64,000 bases of DNA from Nioella sp. MMSF_3534 (GCF_030732985.1 NZ_JASHJX010000006.1:61575-125574), one strand, 5' to 3'. Counted from the first letter of the stretch, positions 52,780 to 62,232 are shown. Translations and numbers: made by a program. The notes: generated by a model not told the origin, from the sequence alone.

Positions 52780-54030
52780 CTACCTCGCCGTCGTTGTGCC
52801 GGTTTCCATCACGTAATCGAGATGGCGGAAGCGGTTGATCCCGAAGGGCTCCATCAGCGGATGCGGCCGCCCGGTCGCCACCAGATGCGCCAGCGTCAGC
52901 CCCCCCGCCGGGATCGCCTTGTAGCCGCCCCACCAGCCGGCGGTGATGAAAAGCCCCGGCACATCGGTTTCATCCTGAATGGGCGAGGCGTCATGCGCGA
53001 TATCCAGATGCCCGCCCCATTGGCGCAGGAATTTGAGCTTCTTGAAGGAGGGGAAGAGCGAGAGCATCGCGGACACCGTATCCTCGAACACCGTCTGCTT
53101 GATGTCGCGGCGGAAGCTCTGGCCCGGATCGGGCGCGCCGCCGATGACGAGCGAGCCCTTGTCGGACTGGCTGAGGTAGAAGCCCGCATCGGGGCAGTTC
53201 ACAATGACATCGACAAGCGGCTTCACCGGCTCCGACACGAAGGCCGTCAGGTTCATGGTGCGCAGGGGCAGTTTCAGCCCCACGGTTTCCGTCAGCGTCG
53301 TGGTGTGGCCCGACACGGCCACCGCCACTTTCGGCGCGCGGATCACGCCGCGCGGGGTTTCCACGCCCTCGATGCGCCCATCCGCGCCGCGCAGAAGCTG
53401 CGTCACCGGCGTCTGCTGGTGGATCTCGCCGCCCATGGCGTCAATGGCGCGGGCATAGCCCCAGGCCACGGCGTCATGGCGGTTGATCGCGGCATCAGTG
53501 TGGACGTAACCGCCGACCACAGGTAGCCGCGCATCGGGGCCACCCCCTGTCAGCGCGGGGATGCGGCGGCGGACCTCGGCCTCGCTGATCTGCTCGTAGG
53601 TCGAGCCGTAGATATCCATGATATGCTGCCGACGCCTGCGGTCACGCATCATCGGGTAGTTCTGGATGACGTCGATCATGCTGCGCTTGGAGTGCATCAT
53701 GTTGAAATTGAGCTCGCGCGTCATCGCCTCGTAAAGCGCGACCGATTTCACGTAGAAGGGGATCGACGCGTCGCGCATGTAGTTCGAGCGGATGGTGATC
53801 GTGTTGCGCGCGATATTGCCGCCGCCTAGCCAGCCGCGTTCCAGCACCGCGACATTGGTCAGCCCGTGTTCCTTCGCAAGGTAGTAGGCGGTGGCGAGCC
53901 CATGCCCGCCCGCGCCGATGACGATCACGTCATAGCGATCCTTCAGCGGCGGGCTGCGCCAGGCCGGGGCCCAGGTGGTGTGCCGGTTGATCCCATGGCG
54001 CAACAGCGAAAAGGCGGAATAGCGTTGCAT
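52780..54030 (-). CDS. soxB: Sarcosine oxidase beta subunit
   Basis: A 416-residue flavoprotein with the FAD loop YDVIVIGAGGHGLATAYYLAKEHG. The conserved block DAAINRHDAVAWGYARAIDAMG contains the histidine that carries covalent FMN in the family. The closing part VPGLFITAGWWGGYKAIPAGG fits SoxB. The frame is open far upstream into the ABC permease region, but MQRYSAFSLLRHG at 54030 is the usual start. It follows the ABC permease gene by 11 bases, tying transport to sarcosine breakdown. Confidence 0.96.
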   Translation of the reverse strand: MQRYSAFSLLRHGINRHTTWAPAWRSPPLKDRYDVIVIGAGGHGLATAYYLAKEHGLTNVAVLERGWLGGGNIARNTITIRSNYMRDASIPFYVKSVALYEAMTRELNFNMMHSKRSMIDVIQNYPMMRDRRRRQHIMDIYGSTYEQISEAEVRRRIPALTGGGPDARLPVVGGYVHTDAAINRHDAVAWGYARAIDAMGGEIHQQTPVTQLLRGADGRIEGVETPRGVIRAPKVAVAVSGHTTTLTETVGLKLPLRTMNLTAFVSEPVKPLVDVIVNCPDAGFYLSQSDKGSLVIGGAPDPGQSFRRDIKQTVFEDTVSAMLSLFPSFKKLKFLRQWGGHLDIAHDASPIQDETDVPGLFITAGWWGGYKAIPAGGLTLAHLVATGRPHPLMEPFGINRFRHLDYVMETGTTTAR

Positions 54031-54041
54031 CACCCTGGCCC

Positions 54042-54929
54042 CTAGCGGTCGTTTCTTGAACTTCGCCGTTCCAGCCGGCCAAAAAGGCGCGACAGCGAGA
54101 AGCAGACGACGAAGTAGAAGGCGGCGGTGGTGATCCAGGCCTCGAAGATCATGCGCGAGGAGGCGACAAGCTCCACCGTTTTGTAGGTCAGCTCCTGCAC
54201 GGAGATCAGCGAGATGATGGAGCTGTCCTTGATCAGCGTGATGAACTGGTTGGCCAGCGGTGGCACCACCTTTTTCAGCGCTTGCGGCAGCACGATATAG
54301 CGCAGTTCCTGCCAGCGGCTCATCCCGATGGAGCGCGCGGCCTCGCGCTGGCCCTTGGGGATCGACTGGATGCCCGCGCGGATGATCTCGCCCACGAAGG
54401 CGCTTTCGAACAGCGCCAGCACGATCACGCCGGAAATCAGCGACGGGAAGCGGCGCATTTCGCCGAAGAAGAATTCCCACACGCCATTGTTTTCCTGCCG
54501 CGCGATGCCGCGCGCCCATCTTTCGAGGTTCAGGGCGTCAATCAGCTGCTGTGAGAGGAAGAAGAAGAAGATGAAGACCACGACAACGGGCGGGATGTTG
54601 CGCAGAAATTCCAGGTAAGTGCGCGCCAGCATCCGCACCGTCAGGTTGGATGAACAGCGCGCGATGCCCAGGATCGTGCCTAGGATCAGCGCCAGAATGG
54701 ACGCGTAGATCGAAATGCGGATCGTCGCGGCAAGCCCCTGCAGAAGGATATTGGCAAAATACTCTTCACGGGTGGTGTGCCAACCGACGATGTAATTCGG
54801 GATCAGGTGCCAGCGCCAGGAATAGTTCAGCGTGCCCTCGATGGTGAACCAGATATAGCTGAAGAACGCCATCAGGACGGCCAGGATCGCCCAATCGGGC
54901 CATCTGAATTTTCGAAAGAACCTGATCAC
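54042..54929 (-). CDS. Polar amino acid ABC transporter permease, second copy
   Basis: A 295-residue HisM/GlnP-family inner-membrane permease. FLRNIPPVVVVFIFFFFLSQ and the EAA loop (IRAGIQSIPKGQREAARSIGMSRWQELRYIVLPQALKKVVPPLANQFI) are clear. No ATG fits the conserved start, so I chose GTG at 54929 (VIRFFRKFRWPDW). It sits between the binding protein and soxB and forms a heteromeric channel with the permease at 55865-56707. Confidence 0.92.
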   Translation of the reverse strand: MIRFFRKFRWPDWAILAVLMAFFSYIWFTIEGTLNYSWRWHLIPNYIVGWHTTREEYFANILLQGLAATIRISIYASILALILGTILGIARCSSNLTVRMLARTYLEFLRNIPPVVVVFIFFFFLSQQLIDALNLERWARGIARQENNGVWEFFFGEMRRFPSLISGVIVLALFESAFVGEIIRAGIQSIPKGQREAARSIGMSRWQELRYIVLPQALKKVVPPLANQFITLIKDSSIISLISVQELTYKTVELVASSRMIFEAWITTAAFYFVVCFSLSRLFGRLERRSSRNDR

Positions 54930-54988
54930 GGAGCGGGCCTGCCTGACGAGGGGGAAGGGGCGGCAAAACCGCCCCCTCGCGTTTGGGT

Positions 54989-55822
54989 TTACTGTGCGAC
55001 CTGATCGGCCCACTCTTCCGTCGCGAACCAGTAGTCGTGACGCTCTTCCAGCCAGCCGGACCGCCACTGTTGCGCGATCCAGTTGTTGAAGTAGTTCAGC
55101 GCATCCGGGTCGCCGCGACGCACGGCGAAGCCTTCGCCACGCGGATCGAAAAGACTGTCGAAGGGCACGTAAAGCACATCGGGATGACGCCCGGCCTCAC
55201 GGTTCGGGGTCGGCTGCGAGGCCATGGTTGCGTGCGCGTTGCCGTTCAGAACTTCCTGCGCGGCGGCACCGTCCTCATCGAACAGCAGCAGTTGCGCTTC
55301 GGGGAAGCGGTCGGCGATCACCACCGCGGGGGTGGCACCGCGGCGGGCCGCGAAGATCACGTCGGGGGAGTTCATGTCCTCCATCGACATGCCCGCCGTC
55401 ATCTCGCGGTTGGCAAGGATGGCAAGGCCCGAATAGGCATAAGGCTGGGTGAAGTTCACCGTCAGGTTCCGCTGTGCAGTCACCGACATGCCCGAGATGA
55501 TCACGTCGAAATTGCCCGCCAGCAGGGCCGGAATGATGCCATCCCACGCGGTCGGCACGAATTCCACCTCGACGCCCATATCCTCGGCCAGTTGGCGGCC
55601 CACGTCGAGTTCGAAGCCGATGAGGTCGCCGTTCACATCGCGCATGGACCACGGCACGAAGAGCGACAGGCCGATGCGGATCACGCCCTCTTCCTGGATC
55701 TGGGTGATGACGCTTTCCGAGGTCAGCGCCTGCGACGCGCTTTGCGCCGCGGCGGGAAGGGCAACGCCCGCCGCCATGGCCGCGCCGAGGGCGGCCCCGA
55801 ACAGTCTGCGTGTAATCGTCAT
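54989..55822 (-). CDS. Polar amino acid ABC transporter periplasmic binding protein
   Basis: A 277-residue family 3 solute-binding protein. The signal peptide ITRRLFGAALGAAMAAGVALPAAAQ ends near AAAQ. The mature protein shows IRIGLSLFVPWSMRDVNGDLIGFELDVGRQLAEDMGVEVEFV and the domain-swap block NFDVIISGMSVTAQRNLTVNFTQPYAYSG. The ligand is probably an amino acid or N-methylated amino acid, because the sox genes follow in the same unit. Confidence 0.92.
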   Translation of the reverse strand: MTITRRLFGAALGAAMAAGVALPAAAQSASQALTSESVITQIQEEGVIRIGLSLFVPWSMRDVNGDLIGFELDVGRQLAEDMGVEVEFVPTAWDGIIPALLAGNFDVIISGMSVTAQRNLTVNFTQPYAYSGLAILANREMTAGMSMEDMNSPDVIFAARRGATPAVVIADRFPEAQLLLFDEDGAAAQEVLNGNAHATMASQPTPNREAGRHPDVLYVPFDSLFDPRGEGFAVRRGDPDALNYFNNWIAQQWRSGWLEERHDYWFATEEWADQVAQ

Positions 55823-55864
55823 GTCTTGTCTCCTTGTTGGATCATTAGGGACTTGGTGCTCTTG

Positions 55865-56707
55865 TTATTGGTCGACGGCGTATCTGCGTTCGAGATACGA
55901 GACGCCGACAGACAGGATCAGCGTGACCACCATGTAGACGGCGGCCACCGTGAACCAGATTTCGAAGCTCATGAATGTGTCGGAAATGATGTTGCGCCCG
56001 ATGGTGGTCAGCTCCGCCACGGCGATGACGCTGACGATGGCAGAGCTCTTGATCAGATGCACCGCCTCGCCGGTCATCGGCGGCAGCATGAAGCGCACGG
56101 ATTGGGGCAGGATGATATAGCGATAGGTCTGGCCGGTGCTCATCCCGATGGATTTCGCGGCCTCCCACTGGCCCTTGGGAACGGCGTTGATGCCCGCGCG
56201 GAAGATCTCGGAAATCAGGGCGGAATGGAACACGGCCAGCGTCAGGATCGAGGCCCAGTAGCGGTCGAACCCGAAGATGGGGCCAAGGACGTAGTAGAAC
56301 AGGTAAAGCAGCACCAGCAGCGGGATGTTGCGGATCAGTTCGAGAAACCCGATCGACACGGCCGTGCCCATGACCAGCCCCGACAGCCGCAGAAGCGCGA
56401 CCAGCAGGCCAAGGACGGTGGCAAGCGCAAAGGCGGTGGCGGATAGCTGGATAGTGGCGAACAGACCATAGACGATCTCGCCCAGTTCGAACCCGTCCTC
56501 GGTGAAACTGTACAGAAACTGCGGCACCCGGTGCCATTGCCAGTTGTAGCCCATGTTTTGCGCGCCGGTGAACGACCCGTAGATGATCAGCGCCATCACG
56601 GCGACATAGATCGCGATGGAGACTGCAGTGGACCCCAGGAACCGCTGAAAAGCCGGGCGTTGCGGCAGCGGCTGGCCCTTGAGGCCGGACAGGTCCGGGG
56701 CGCTCAT
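55865..56707 (-). CDS. Polar amino acid ABC transporter permease, first copy
   Basis: A 280-residue HisM-type permease with about five to six helices. FLELIRNIPLLVLLYLFYYVLGP and the EAA loop (FRAGINAVPKGQWEAAKSIGMSTGQTYRYIILPQSVRFMLPPMTGEAVHLIKSS) are visible. It lies two bases before the ATP-binding gene's end, making transporter gene order ATPase-permease-binding protein-permease. Confidence 0.94.
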   Translation of the reverse strand: MSAPDLSGLKGQPLPQRPAFQRFLGSTAVSIAIYVAVMALIIYGSFTGAQNMGYNWQWHRVPQFLYSFTEDGFELGEIVYGLFATIQLSATAFALATVLGLLVALLRLSGLVMGTAVSIGFLELIRNIPLLVLLYLFYYVLGPIFGFDRYWASILTLAVFHSALISEIFRAGINAVPKGQWEAAKSIGMSTGQTYRYIILPQSVRFMLPPMTGEAVHLIKSSAIVSVIAVAELTTIGRNIISDTFMSFEIWFTVAAVYMVVTLILSVGVSYLERRYAVDQ

Positions 56708-56709
56708 CC

Positions 56710-57459
56710 CTAGTGCTCCAGGATCTGGTCGAGGAACAGGCGGCAGCGCTCGGACGAAGGGTTGGTGAAGAACGTGTCGGGGGGCGAGACCTCTACGATT
56801 TCGCCGGCTTCCATGAACACCATCGTGTCGGCCACCTTGCGGGCGAAGCCCATCTCGTGCGTGACGACGACCATGGTCATGCCGGACTGCGCCAGTTCGA
56901 CCATGACGTCCAGCACCTCGTTGATCATCTCGGGGTCGAGCGCCGATGTGGGTTCATCAAACAGCATGATCCGCGTTTCCATGCAAAGCGAGCGGGCGAT
57001 TGCCACGCGCTGTTGCTGGCCGCCGGAAAGCTGCGCGGGATACTTGTCAGCCTGCTCGGGGATGTGCACGCGGTCGAGATACTTGCGCGCGGTGGCCTCG
57101 GCCTGTGCACGGCCCTGCCTGCGCACCTTCATCGGGCCGATCATCAGGTTTTCCAGAACTGTCAGGTGCGGAAACAGGTTGAACTGCTGAAAGACCATCC
57201 CGACTTCCTGCCGCAGCCTGCGCATGTCCTTGGATTGTTCGTGCACCTCGACACCGTCGATGACCAATCGGCCGGAATTGTGCCATTCCAGCCCGTTGAA
57301 ACAGCGGATGAGGGTGGACTTGCCGGACCCGGACGGGCCGCAGATCACCATCTTCTCGCCCTGGTGGACTGTCAGGTTGACGTCCTTCAGCGCATGGAAA
57401 TCGCCATAGAACTTGTCGAGATTCGCGACCTCGATGATTGGGGCGGACGCACCCGTCAT
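56710..57459 (-). CDS. Polar amino acid ABC transporter ATP-binding protein
   Basis: A 249-residue GlnQ/HisP-type ATPase. Walker A is VICGPSGSGKSTLIRCFNGLE, the Q loop VFQQFNLFPHLTVLENL, the signature LSGGQQQRVAIARSL, Walker B IMLFDEPTSALDPEM, and the H loop VVVTHEMGFARKVAD. The start at 57459 is preferred, since the frame upstream lacks homology and passes through the divergent promoter region. It heads the leftward unit that ends with soxG. Confidence 0.95.
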   Translation of the reverse strand: MTGASAPIIEVANLDKFYGDFHALKDVNLTVHQGEKMVICGPSGSGKSTLIRCFNGLEWHNSGRLVIDGVEVHEQSKDMRRLRQEVGMVFQQFNLFPHLTVLENLMIGPMKVRRQGRAQAEATARKYLDRVHIPEQADKYPAQLSGGQQQRVAIARSLCMETRIMLFDEPTSALDPEMINEVLDVMVELAQSGMTMVVVTHEMGFARKVADTMVFMEAGEIVEVSPPDTFFTNPSSERCRLFLDQILEH

Positions 57460-57591
57460 GACAGGAAGGCCAAATCGGCGCCACCGACGGGCCACACGGC
57501 ACCGCCCGGCCTGGCCGCCCCCGATCCTGTGCAGTTCCACCGCATAAGCACTTCCCCAGCCCCTGAATCTGTTGCGCGTCGCTGAATAAGG

Positions 57592-57652
57592 TTGCGCGAG
57601 GCGCAATAATTCGTCAATAAAAAATGTAGCACGAATGTCGATTGCAATCGAC
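57592..57652. promoter_or_regulatory. Palindromic operator-like sites in the divergent ABC/AhpD-like region
   Basis: TTGCGC-GAG-GCGCAA (57592-57606) and a perfect 16-bp palindrome GTCGATTGCAATCGAC (57637-57652) lie between the leftward ABC-sox unit and the rightward AhpD-like/XRE-cupin operon. Another GTTGCGC occurs at 57571-57577. They are good candidate binding sites for the XRE-cupin regulator encoded downstream. Confidence 0.5.
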
Positions 57653-57691
57653 GCGCACAGTTTTTGAGCACTGAAACCTGAAGGAGCGACC

Positions 57692-58270
57692 ATGTCCGCC
57701 TGGATCAGAATGCTTTCGGACGACGAGGCCGACGCGCCCCTGAAAAAGGCCCTCGACTTCGCCCGGACGCCGCATGGCACCGTCGATAACGTGATGCGCG
57801 TGCATTCCCTGCGCCCCAGCACCATGAACGGCCATGTGGTTCTGTATCGCGCCTGCCTGCATGATGACGGCAACACCGTGCCGATGTGGTTTCAGGAGGT
57901 CATCAGCTCGTATGTTTCGACGCTCAACGATTGCCCCTATTCCTACGCCAATCACTGGACGAACGCCCGCCACCTGATCGGCGACGACGCCCGCGCGGAC
58001 ATCGTCGAAAACGCCTTGCAGGCGCGGCGCCCGGAAGATGCGTTCGACGGGGCGGAACTGGCCGCATTGCGCTACGCCGCGAAGCTGACGCTGCATCCCG
58101 GCAAGATCGAAAAGGCGGATGTGGACGCGCTGCGCGCCGCCGGATGGGATGACGGCGAGATCCTGGAGATCAACCAGATCGTTGGATATTTCAACTACGC
58201 CAACAGGTTGCTCAACGGGCTTGGGGTCACGACCGACGGCGACGTCGTGGGCTACTACAAGAAGGACTAG
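57692..58270 (+). CDS. AhpD-like peroxidase-related protein
   Basis: A 192-residue helical protein of the peroxidase-related branch of the CMD/AhpD family. The conserved region is VISSYVSTLNDCPYSYANHW, where the usual CxxC is CPYS, so only the first cysteine is kept. Many family members of this length have that form. YFNYANRLLNGLGV at the end is characteristic. A good AAGGAG precedes the ATG. It is the first gene of the operon with the XRE-cupin regulator and may handle peroxide produced by sarcosine oxidase, but that link is only contextual. Confidence 0.82.
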   Translation: MSAWIRMLSDDEADAPLKKALDFARTPHGTVDNVMRVHSLRPSTMNGHVVLYRACLHDDGNTVPMWFQEVISSYVSTLNDCPYSYANHWTNARHLIGDDARADIVENALQARRPEDAFDGAELAALRYAAKLTLHPGKIEKADVDALRAAGWDDGEILEINQIVGYFNYANRLLNGLGVTTDGDVVGYYKKD

Positions 58271-58281
58271 GGGCGCGGCGC

Positions 58282-58872
58282 ATGCAGACAGAGGACCCAC
58301 CCGGCAAGCTGATCGACAGAGCCATCGGTGCCTCGTTGAAAGAACTGCGCCGCCAGAGGGGTCATTCCGCACGGTCCCTTGCCGATCTATCGGGCGTCTC
58401 CGCCGCCATGATCAGCCGTATCGAAAACGGCCTCGTCTCGCCCTCGATCGGCACCCTCGCCGCCTTGGCCGAAGCGCTGGAAGTGCCGATTATCTCGCTG
58501 TTCCGAGAAGCCCAGACCGACCATACGGATTTCACGCTGGTGCGTCACGGCGAGGGCCTGAAATCGACCCGCATCACCGATGACCACCAGCACGAATATA
58601 TCAACCTCGCCATCCATGCCCGCAAGGATCTGCGGTTTCAGGCAAGACGGGTGACCTTGCTGCGCGAGGGCGGCCCGCCCCCCACCTATGTCGGTCATGG
58701 CGTTGTCTTCGTTCAGGTGCTGGAAGGTGAAGCGGTCTACCGCTACGGGCAGCAGCACCTGACCCTGCGCGCAGGGGACAGCATCAGCGTGGACGCAGAG
58801 CTTAACCACGGCTTTGTCGAAGTCCTGACCCCAGAGTTCACCTTCCTGACCGTTCAGGCCGAAAGACCGTGA
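58282..58872 (+). CDS. XRE-family regulator with C-terminal cupin domain
   Basis: A 196-residue regulator with an N-terminal HTH_3 (about 15-75: LRRQRGHSARSLADLSGVSAAMISRIENGLVSPSIGTLAALAEALEVPII) and a C-terminal cupin (about 115-190, with HGVVFVQVLEGEAVYRYGQQHLTLRAGDSISVDAELNHGF). This layout is typical of small-metabolite-sensing repressors of amine and amino acid use. It lies 11 bp after the AhpD-like gene and near the palindromes at 57592-57652. Confidence 0.9.
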   Translation: MQTEDPPGKLIDRAIGASLKELRRQRGHSARSLADLSGVSAAMISRIENGLVSPSIGTLAALAEALEVPIISLFREAQTDHTDFTLVRHGEGLKSTRITDDHQHEYINLAIHARKDLRFQARRVTLLREGGPPPTYVGHGVVFVQVLEGEAVYRYGQQHLTLRAGDSISVDAELNHGFVEVLTPEFTFLTVQAERP

Positions 58873-58881
58873 GGCTCTGAC

Positions 58882-60276
58882 ATGGCACGCCCCATCGACA
58901 ACGATCTGACCGAAGGGGCCATATCCAGCCACTTCCGCACGCTTGCCATTCCCGGCGCTTTGGGGATGCTGTTCAATACGCTCTACAACATCGTCGACAT
59001 GTATTTCGCCGGGCTGCTCGGGACCAGCGCACAGGCGGGCATCGCGCTTGGCTTTCAGGCGTTTCACATCGCCATGTCGTTCGGAGTCGGCCTTGGGGCA
59101 GCCATGGGTGCACTGGTTGGCAACGCGCTTGGGGCGCGCAACCGGCGTCAGGCCCGGCGCACCATCGCGCAAGGCATCGTCTACGCGGTGACAGCGGCCA
59201 TAGCACTCGGCCTTGCGGGGCTGTGGTATGGCCCGCTGATCATCCGGCTGGTGTCGGAGGCCGGAGCCTATCAGGACGCGGGCATTCGCTATTTCCAGAT
59301 CCTCTCGCTGGCCCTGCCCGGCTTTCTGGTTGCCTTCGGCTGCAACGGTGTCTTGCAGGCGCATGGCGACGGTCGGTCGATGCAACGGGCGCTGATGGTA
59401 GCCTTCGTCGCCAATATCGGCCTGAACCCACTGTTCATCTATGGCATTCCCGGCCTCTGGTCCGGCATCGGCTTCGACGGGCTGGCGGTTTCAACCGTGG
59501 TCAGCCAGACCGGGGTGATGCTCTACATGCTGCGGCAGGTCTTTCGCCTGCGCACCATGGCGCGGCTGAGGGCACGCAACTTTCGCCCGCGCGCCGACCG
59601 CTTCCGCGAGATCTCGCTCCAGACGCTGCCAACGGCCACCTCGATGCTGATGATGTTCCTGTCCGGCTTCGTCGTGCAATACGCGCTGAAAGGGTTTGGC
59701 GAACATGCCGTGGCGGGCTTCGGGCTCGGGATCAGGCTGGAACAGATCCTGCTGCTGCCGGTCTTCGGCGTGACCGGTGCGCTTCTGCCGATTGCCTCGC
59801 AGAATTTCGGCGCCGGGGATTACGAGCGTGTCAGGGAAGCGCTGCGCTTTTGCTGGAAGGTCGGCTTCATCATGACTGCCACGGCCGCACCCATCCTGTG
59901 GATTTTCGGCAGCGCCATCCTGTCGGTCTTCACCGATGACCCCGAGGTGATCCGGGTCGGCACCATCTATCTGCGCATCGACGGGGTGATCCTGCCCGTC
60001 TACATGATGCTGTTCTCCATCAACGGGCTGCTTCAGGCACTCAAGCGCCCCATGGCGACAGTCTGGATCAGCCTCTACCGTCAGGGGTTCGGCATCGCCT
60101 TTTTCATATGGCTTTTCGTCGGCGTCTGGGGCTTTGACGAATACGGCGTCTGGTTCGGCGTGGCCTGTGCGGTGATTTCGGGACTTGGCCTGTCGCTATG
60201 GATCGCAACCCGCGTGGCCGCGCAGGAAATGGGCGGGCTGTGGCGCGGTCCCGCGAAGCGGGAGCCGGTGACGTAA
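58882..60276 (+). CDS. MATE-family efflux transporter
   Basis: A 464-residue multidrug and toxin extrusion family protein with about 12 helices. Two repeated halves are seen: LAIPGALGMLFNTLYNIVDMYFAGLLGTSAQAG and QTLPTATSMLMMFLSGFVVQYALKGFGEHAVAGFGLGIRLEQ. It would export cationic compounds by ion antiport. It starts nine bases after the XRE-cupin gene and is convergent with iolD. Confidence 0.92.
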   Translation: MARPIDNDLTEGAISSHFRTLAIPGALGMLFNTLYNIVDMYFAGLLGTSAQAGIALGFQAFHIAMSFGVGLGAAMGALVGNALGARNRRQARRTIAQGIVYAVTAAIALGLAGLWYGPLIIRLVSEAGAYQDAGIRYFQILSLALPGFLVAFGCNGVLQAHGDGRSMQRALMVAFVANIGLNPLFIYGIPGLWSGIGFDGLAVSTVVSQTGVMLYMLRQVFRLRTMARLRARNFRPRADRFREISLQTLPTATSMLMMFLSGFVVQYALKGFGEHAVAGFGLGIRLEQILLLPVFGVTGALLPIASQNFGAGDYERVREALRFCWKVGFIMTATAAPILWIFGSAILSVFTDDPEVIRVGTIYLRIDGVILPVYMMLFSINGLLQALKRPMATVWISLYRQGFGIAFFIWLFVGVWGFDEYGVWFGVACAVISGLGLSLWIATRVAAQEMGGLWRGPAKREPVT

Positions 60277-60328
60277 ACGCCACCGCCCCGCTTCCTCCGC
60301 CTGTCTGGCCCCGAGGTGACGCAGCCCC

Positions 60329-62188
60329 TCAGACCCCCGGCCGCTGCTTCTTGCGGAACTCTTCCTGACCGCTGCGCGCGGCGCGCACGCCCTCACGCCC
60401 GGACACCTCTGGCACGCCCACATACCAATCGGCCCCGCCCGGTGTCCACGCATGGGCATCCGAAGCGATGGTCAGAACCGTGGTCCGGTCGGTTCCCTGC
60501 GCCCAGTCCATTGCGGCCTCCAGATCGGCGAGGCTGTCGCAATGGCGCGCATAGGCCCCCATGGATTCGGCATGCTTGGCAAAGTCGACATGGAGCGGAT
60601 CGTCCCTGTTCAGCACCCGCGAATCCTTGAGAAGGTTGTTGAACCCCGCCCCGCCCATGCCGGTTTGCAGCCGGTTGATCACGCCGAAACCACCATTGTC
60701 GCAGACCACGACGATCATCTTGTGTCCCGACAGGACCGATGAATAGATATCGGAATTCATCATCATGTAGGACCCGTCGCCGACCATGACGATCGGGGTG
60801 CCATCGCCGCCCTTGGCCATCGCATGACCCCAGGCCCCGGCGATCTCGTACCCCATGCAGGAAAAGCCGAACTCGCAATCAAACGTGTTGGGGCTTTTCA
60901 CCCGCCAGTTCTTGACCGTCTCGCCCGGCAGGCCACCCGCTGCCGTCACCATCGTATCCTCGGGTCTGGCCATCTTGTTCACAACCGCGATGACCTGCGC
61001 GTAGCTGGGGGGCGTGCTGTTGGTCGGAGCCTGACCCTCGTCCAGCATCCGGTTCCAATCGGCATAGAGCCGCTGCGCATCCGCCATTCGGGCCGGATCG
61101 CAGACCCAATCCCCAAGTGCACCATCCAGATCGGCCAGCGCTTCCAGAGCATCGCCCACAACCGGCAGCGACCGGTGCTTCAGCGCATCGAAACGCGCCG
61201 CGTTGATGTTGATGAACCGGGTATCGTCGCCGAAGGTGGTCCAGGATCCGGTGGTGAAATCCTGCAATCGCGTACCGACCGCGATCACCACATCGGCGTT
61301 TTCAGCAAGCGCCTTTGCCGCGTCCGTGCCTTCAATCCCCAACGGGCCGACATATGCGGGATGATCGTGCACCACCGCCCCCTTGCCCGCGATGGTTTCC
61401 GCCATCGGAATGCCGCGTGCCGTTGCGAACTCCGCCAGCGCTGCGCCTGCACCGGAATAGCGCACCCCGCCCCCCGAGATGATCAGCGGTGCCTTTGCGG
61501 TGCGCAACAGCTCCGCCGCTGCCGCGACCTGATCGCGCGACGGGCGCGGGCGCGGGATCGTCCACAGCCGCTCCTCGAAGAATGCCACCGGGTAGTCATA
61601 GGCCAGTTCCTGCGTATCCTGCGGCAGGCCAAGGAAGGCCGGGCCGCAATCCGCCGGGTCCAGCATGGTGGCAATGGCCTGCGGCAGCGACGACAGGATC
61701 TGCGCGGGATGGGTGATCCGGTCCCAATACCGACTGACCGGCTTGAAGCCATCGTTCACGGTCGTCGTGGGATTTCCGAAATGCTCCACCTGCTGCAACA
61801 CCGGATCCGGCAGCCGGTTGGTGTAGGTATCGCCAGCCAGCAACAGCAATGGCAGGCGGTTGGCATGGGCCACACCTGCGGCGGTGATCATGTTGGTGGC
61901 ACCAGGCCCTACCGAGGAGGTTGCAACCATGATCTGCCGCCGCAGCCTGGCCTTGCCGTAACCGATCGCGGCCAGCGCCATGGATTGCTCGTTCTGGCCA
62001 CGCCAGGTGGGCAGCCGGTCCTGCACCGTCTCCAGCGCCTCTGCCAGACAGGTCACATTGCCATGGCCGAAAATGCCGAACACCCCGGCAAAGAGCGGCA
62101 CGCGCTCGCCCTCGATTTCCGTGAACTGGTTGCAAAGATAGCGGACCAGGGCCTGCGCCATGGTCAGACGAACCGTTTCGTGGGGCAT
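60329..62188 (-). CDS. iolD: 3D-(3,5/4)-trihydroxycyclohexane-1,2-dione hydrolase
   Basis: A 619-residue thiamine-diphosphate enzyme that opens the inositol-derived ring. RLTMAQALVRYLCNQ and GVFGIFGHGNVTCLAEAL are the IolD opening. NEQSMALAAIGYGKA carries the ThDP glutamate region, SSVGPGATNM follows, and GDGSYMMMNSDIYSSVLSGHKMIVVVCDNGG is the ThDP diphosphate-binding motif. The start at 62188 follows AGGAGG. No other inositol gene is in the window, so it is isolated from its pathway here. It has a palindromic operator upstream. Confidence 0.93.
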   Translation of the reverse strand: MPHETVRLTMAQALVRYLCNQFTEIEGERVPLFAGVFGIFGHGNVTCLAEALETVQDRLPTWRGQNEQSMALAAIGYGKARLRRQIMVATSSVGPGATNMITAAGVAHANRLPLLLLAGDTYTNRLPDPVLQQVEHFGNPTTTVNDGFKPVSRYWDRITHPAQILSSLPQAIATMLDPADCGPAFLGLPQDTQELAYDYPVAFFEERLWTIPRPRPSRDQVAAAAELLRTAKAPLIISGGGVRYSGAGAALAEFATARGIPMAETIAGKGAVVHDHPAYVGPLGIEGTDAAKALAENADVVIAVGTRLQDFTTGSWTTFGDDTRFININAARFDALKHRSLPVVGDALEALADLDGALGDWVCDPARMADAQRLYADWNRMLDEGQAPTNSTPPSYAQVIAVVNKMARPEDTMVTAAGGLPGETVKNWRVKSPNTFDCEFGFSCMGYEIAGAWGHAMAKGGDGTPIVMVGDGSYMMMNSDIYSSVLSGHKMIVVVCDNGGFGVINRLQTGMGGAGFNNLLKDSRVLNRDDPLHVDFAKHAESMGAYARHCDSLADLEAAMDWAQGTDRTTVLTIASDAHAWTPGGADWYVGVPEVSGREGVRAARSGQEEFRKKQRPGV

Positions 62189-62232
62189 GCCGCTTCCTCC
62201 TGCGATGCTTTTCGACAGTTTATGAAGTGTGT

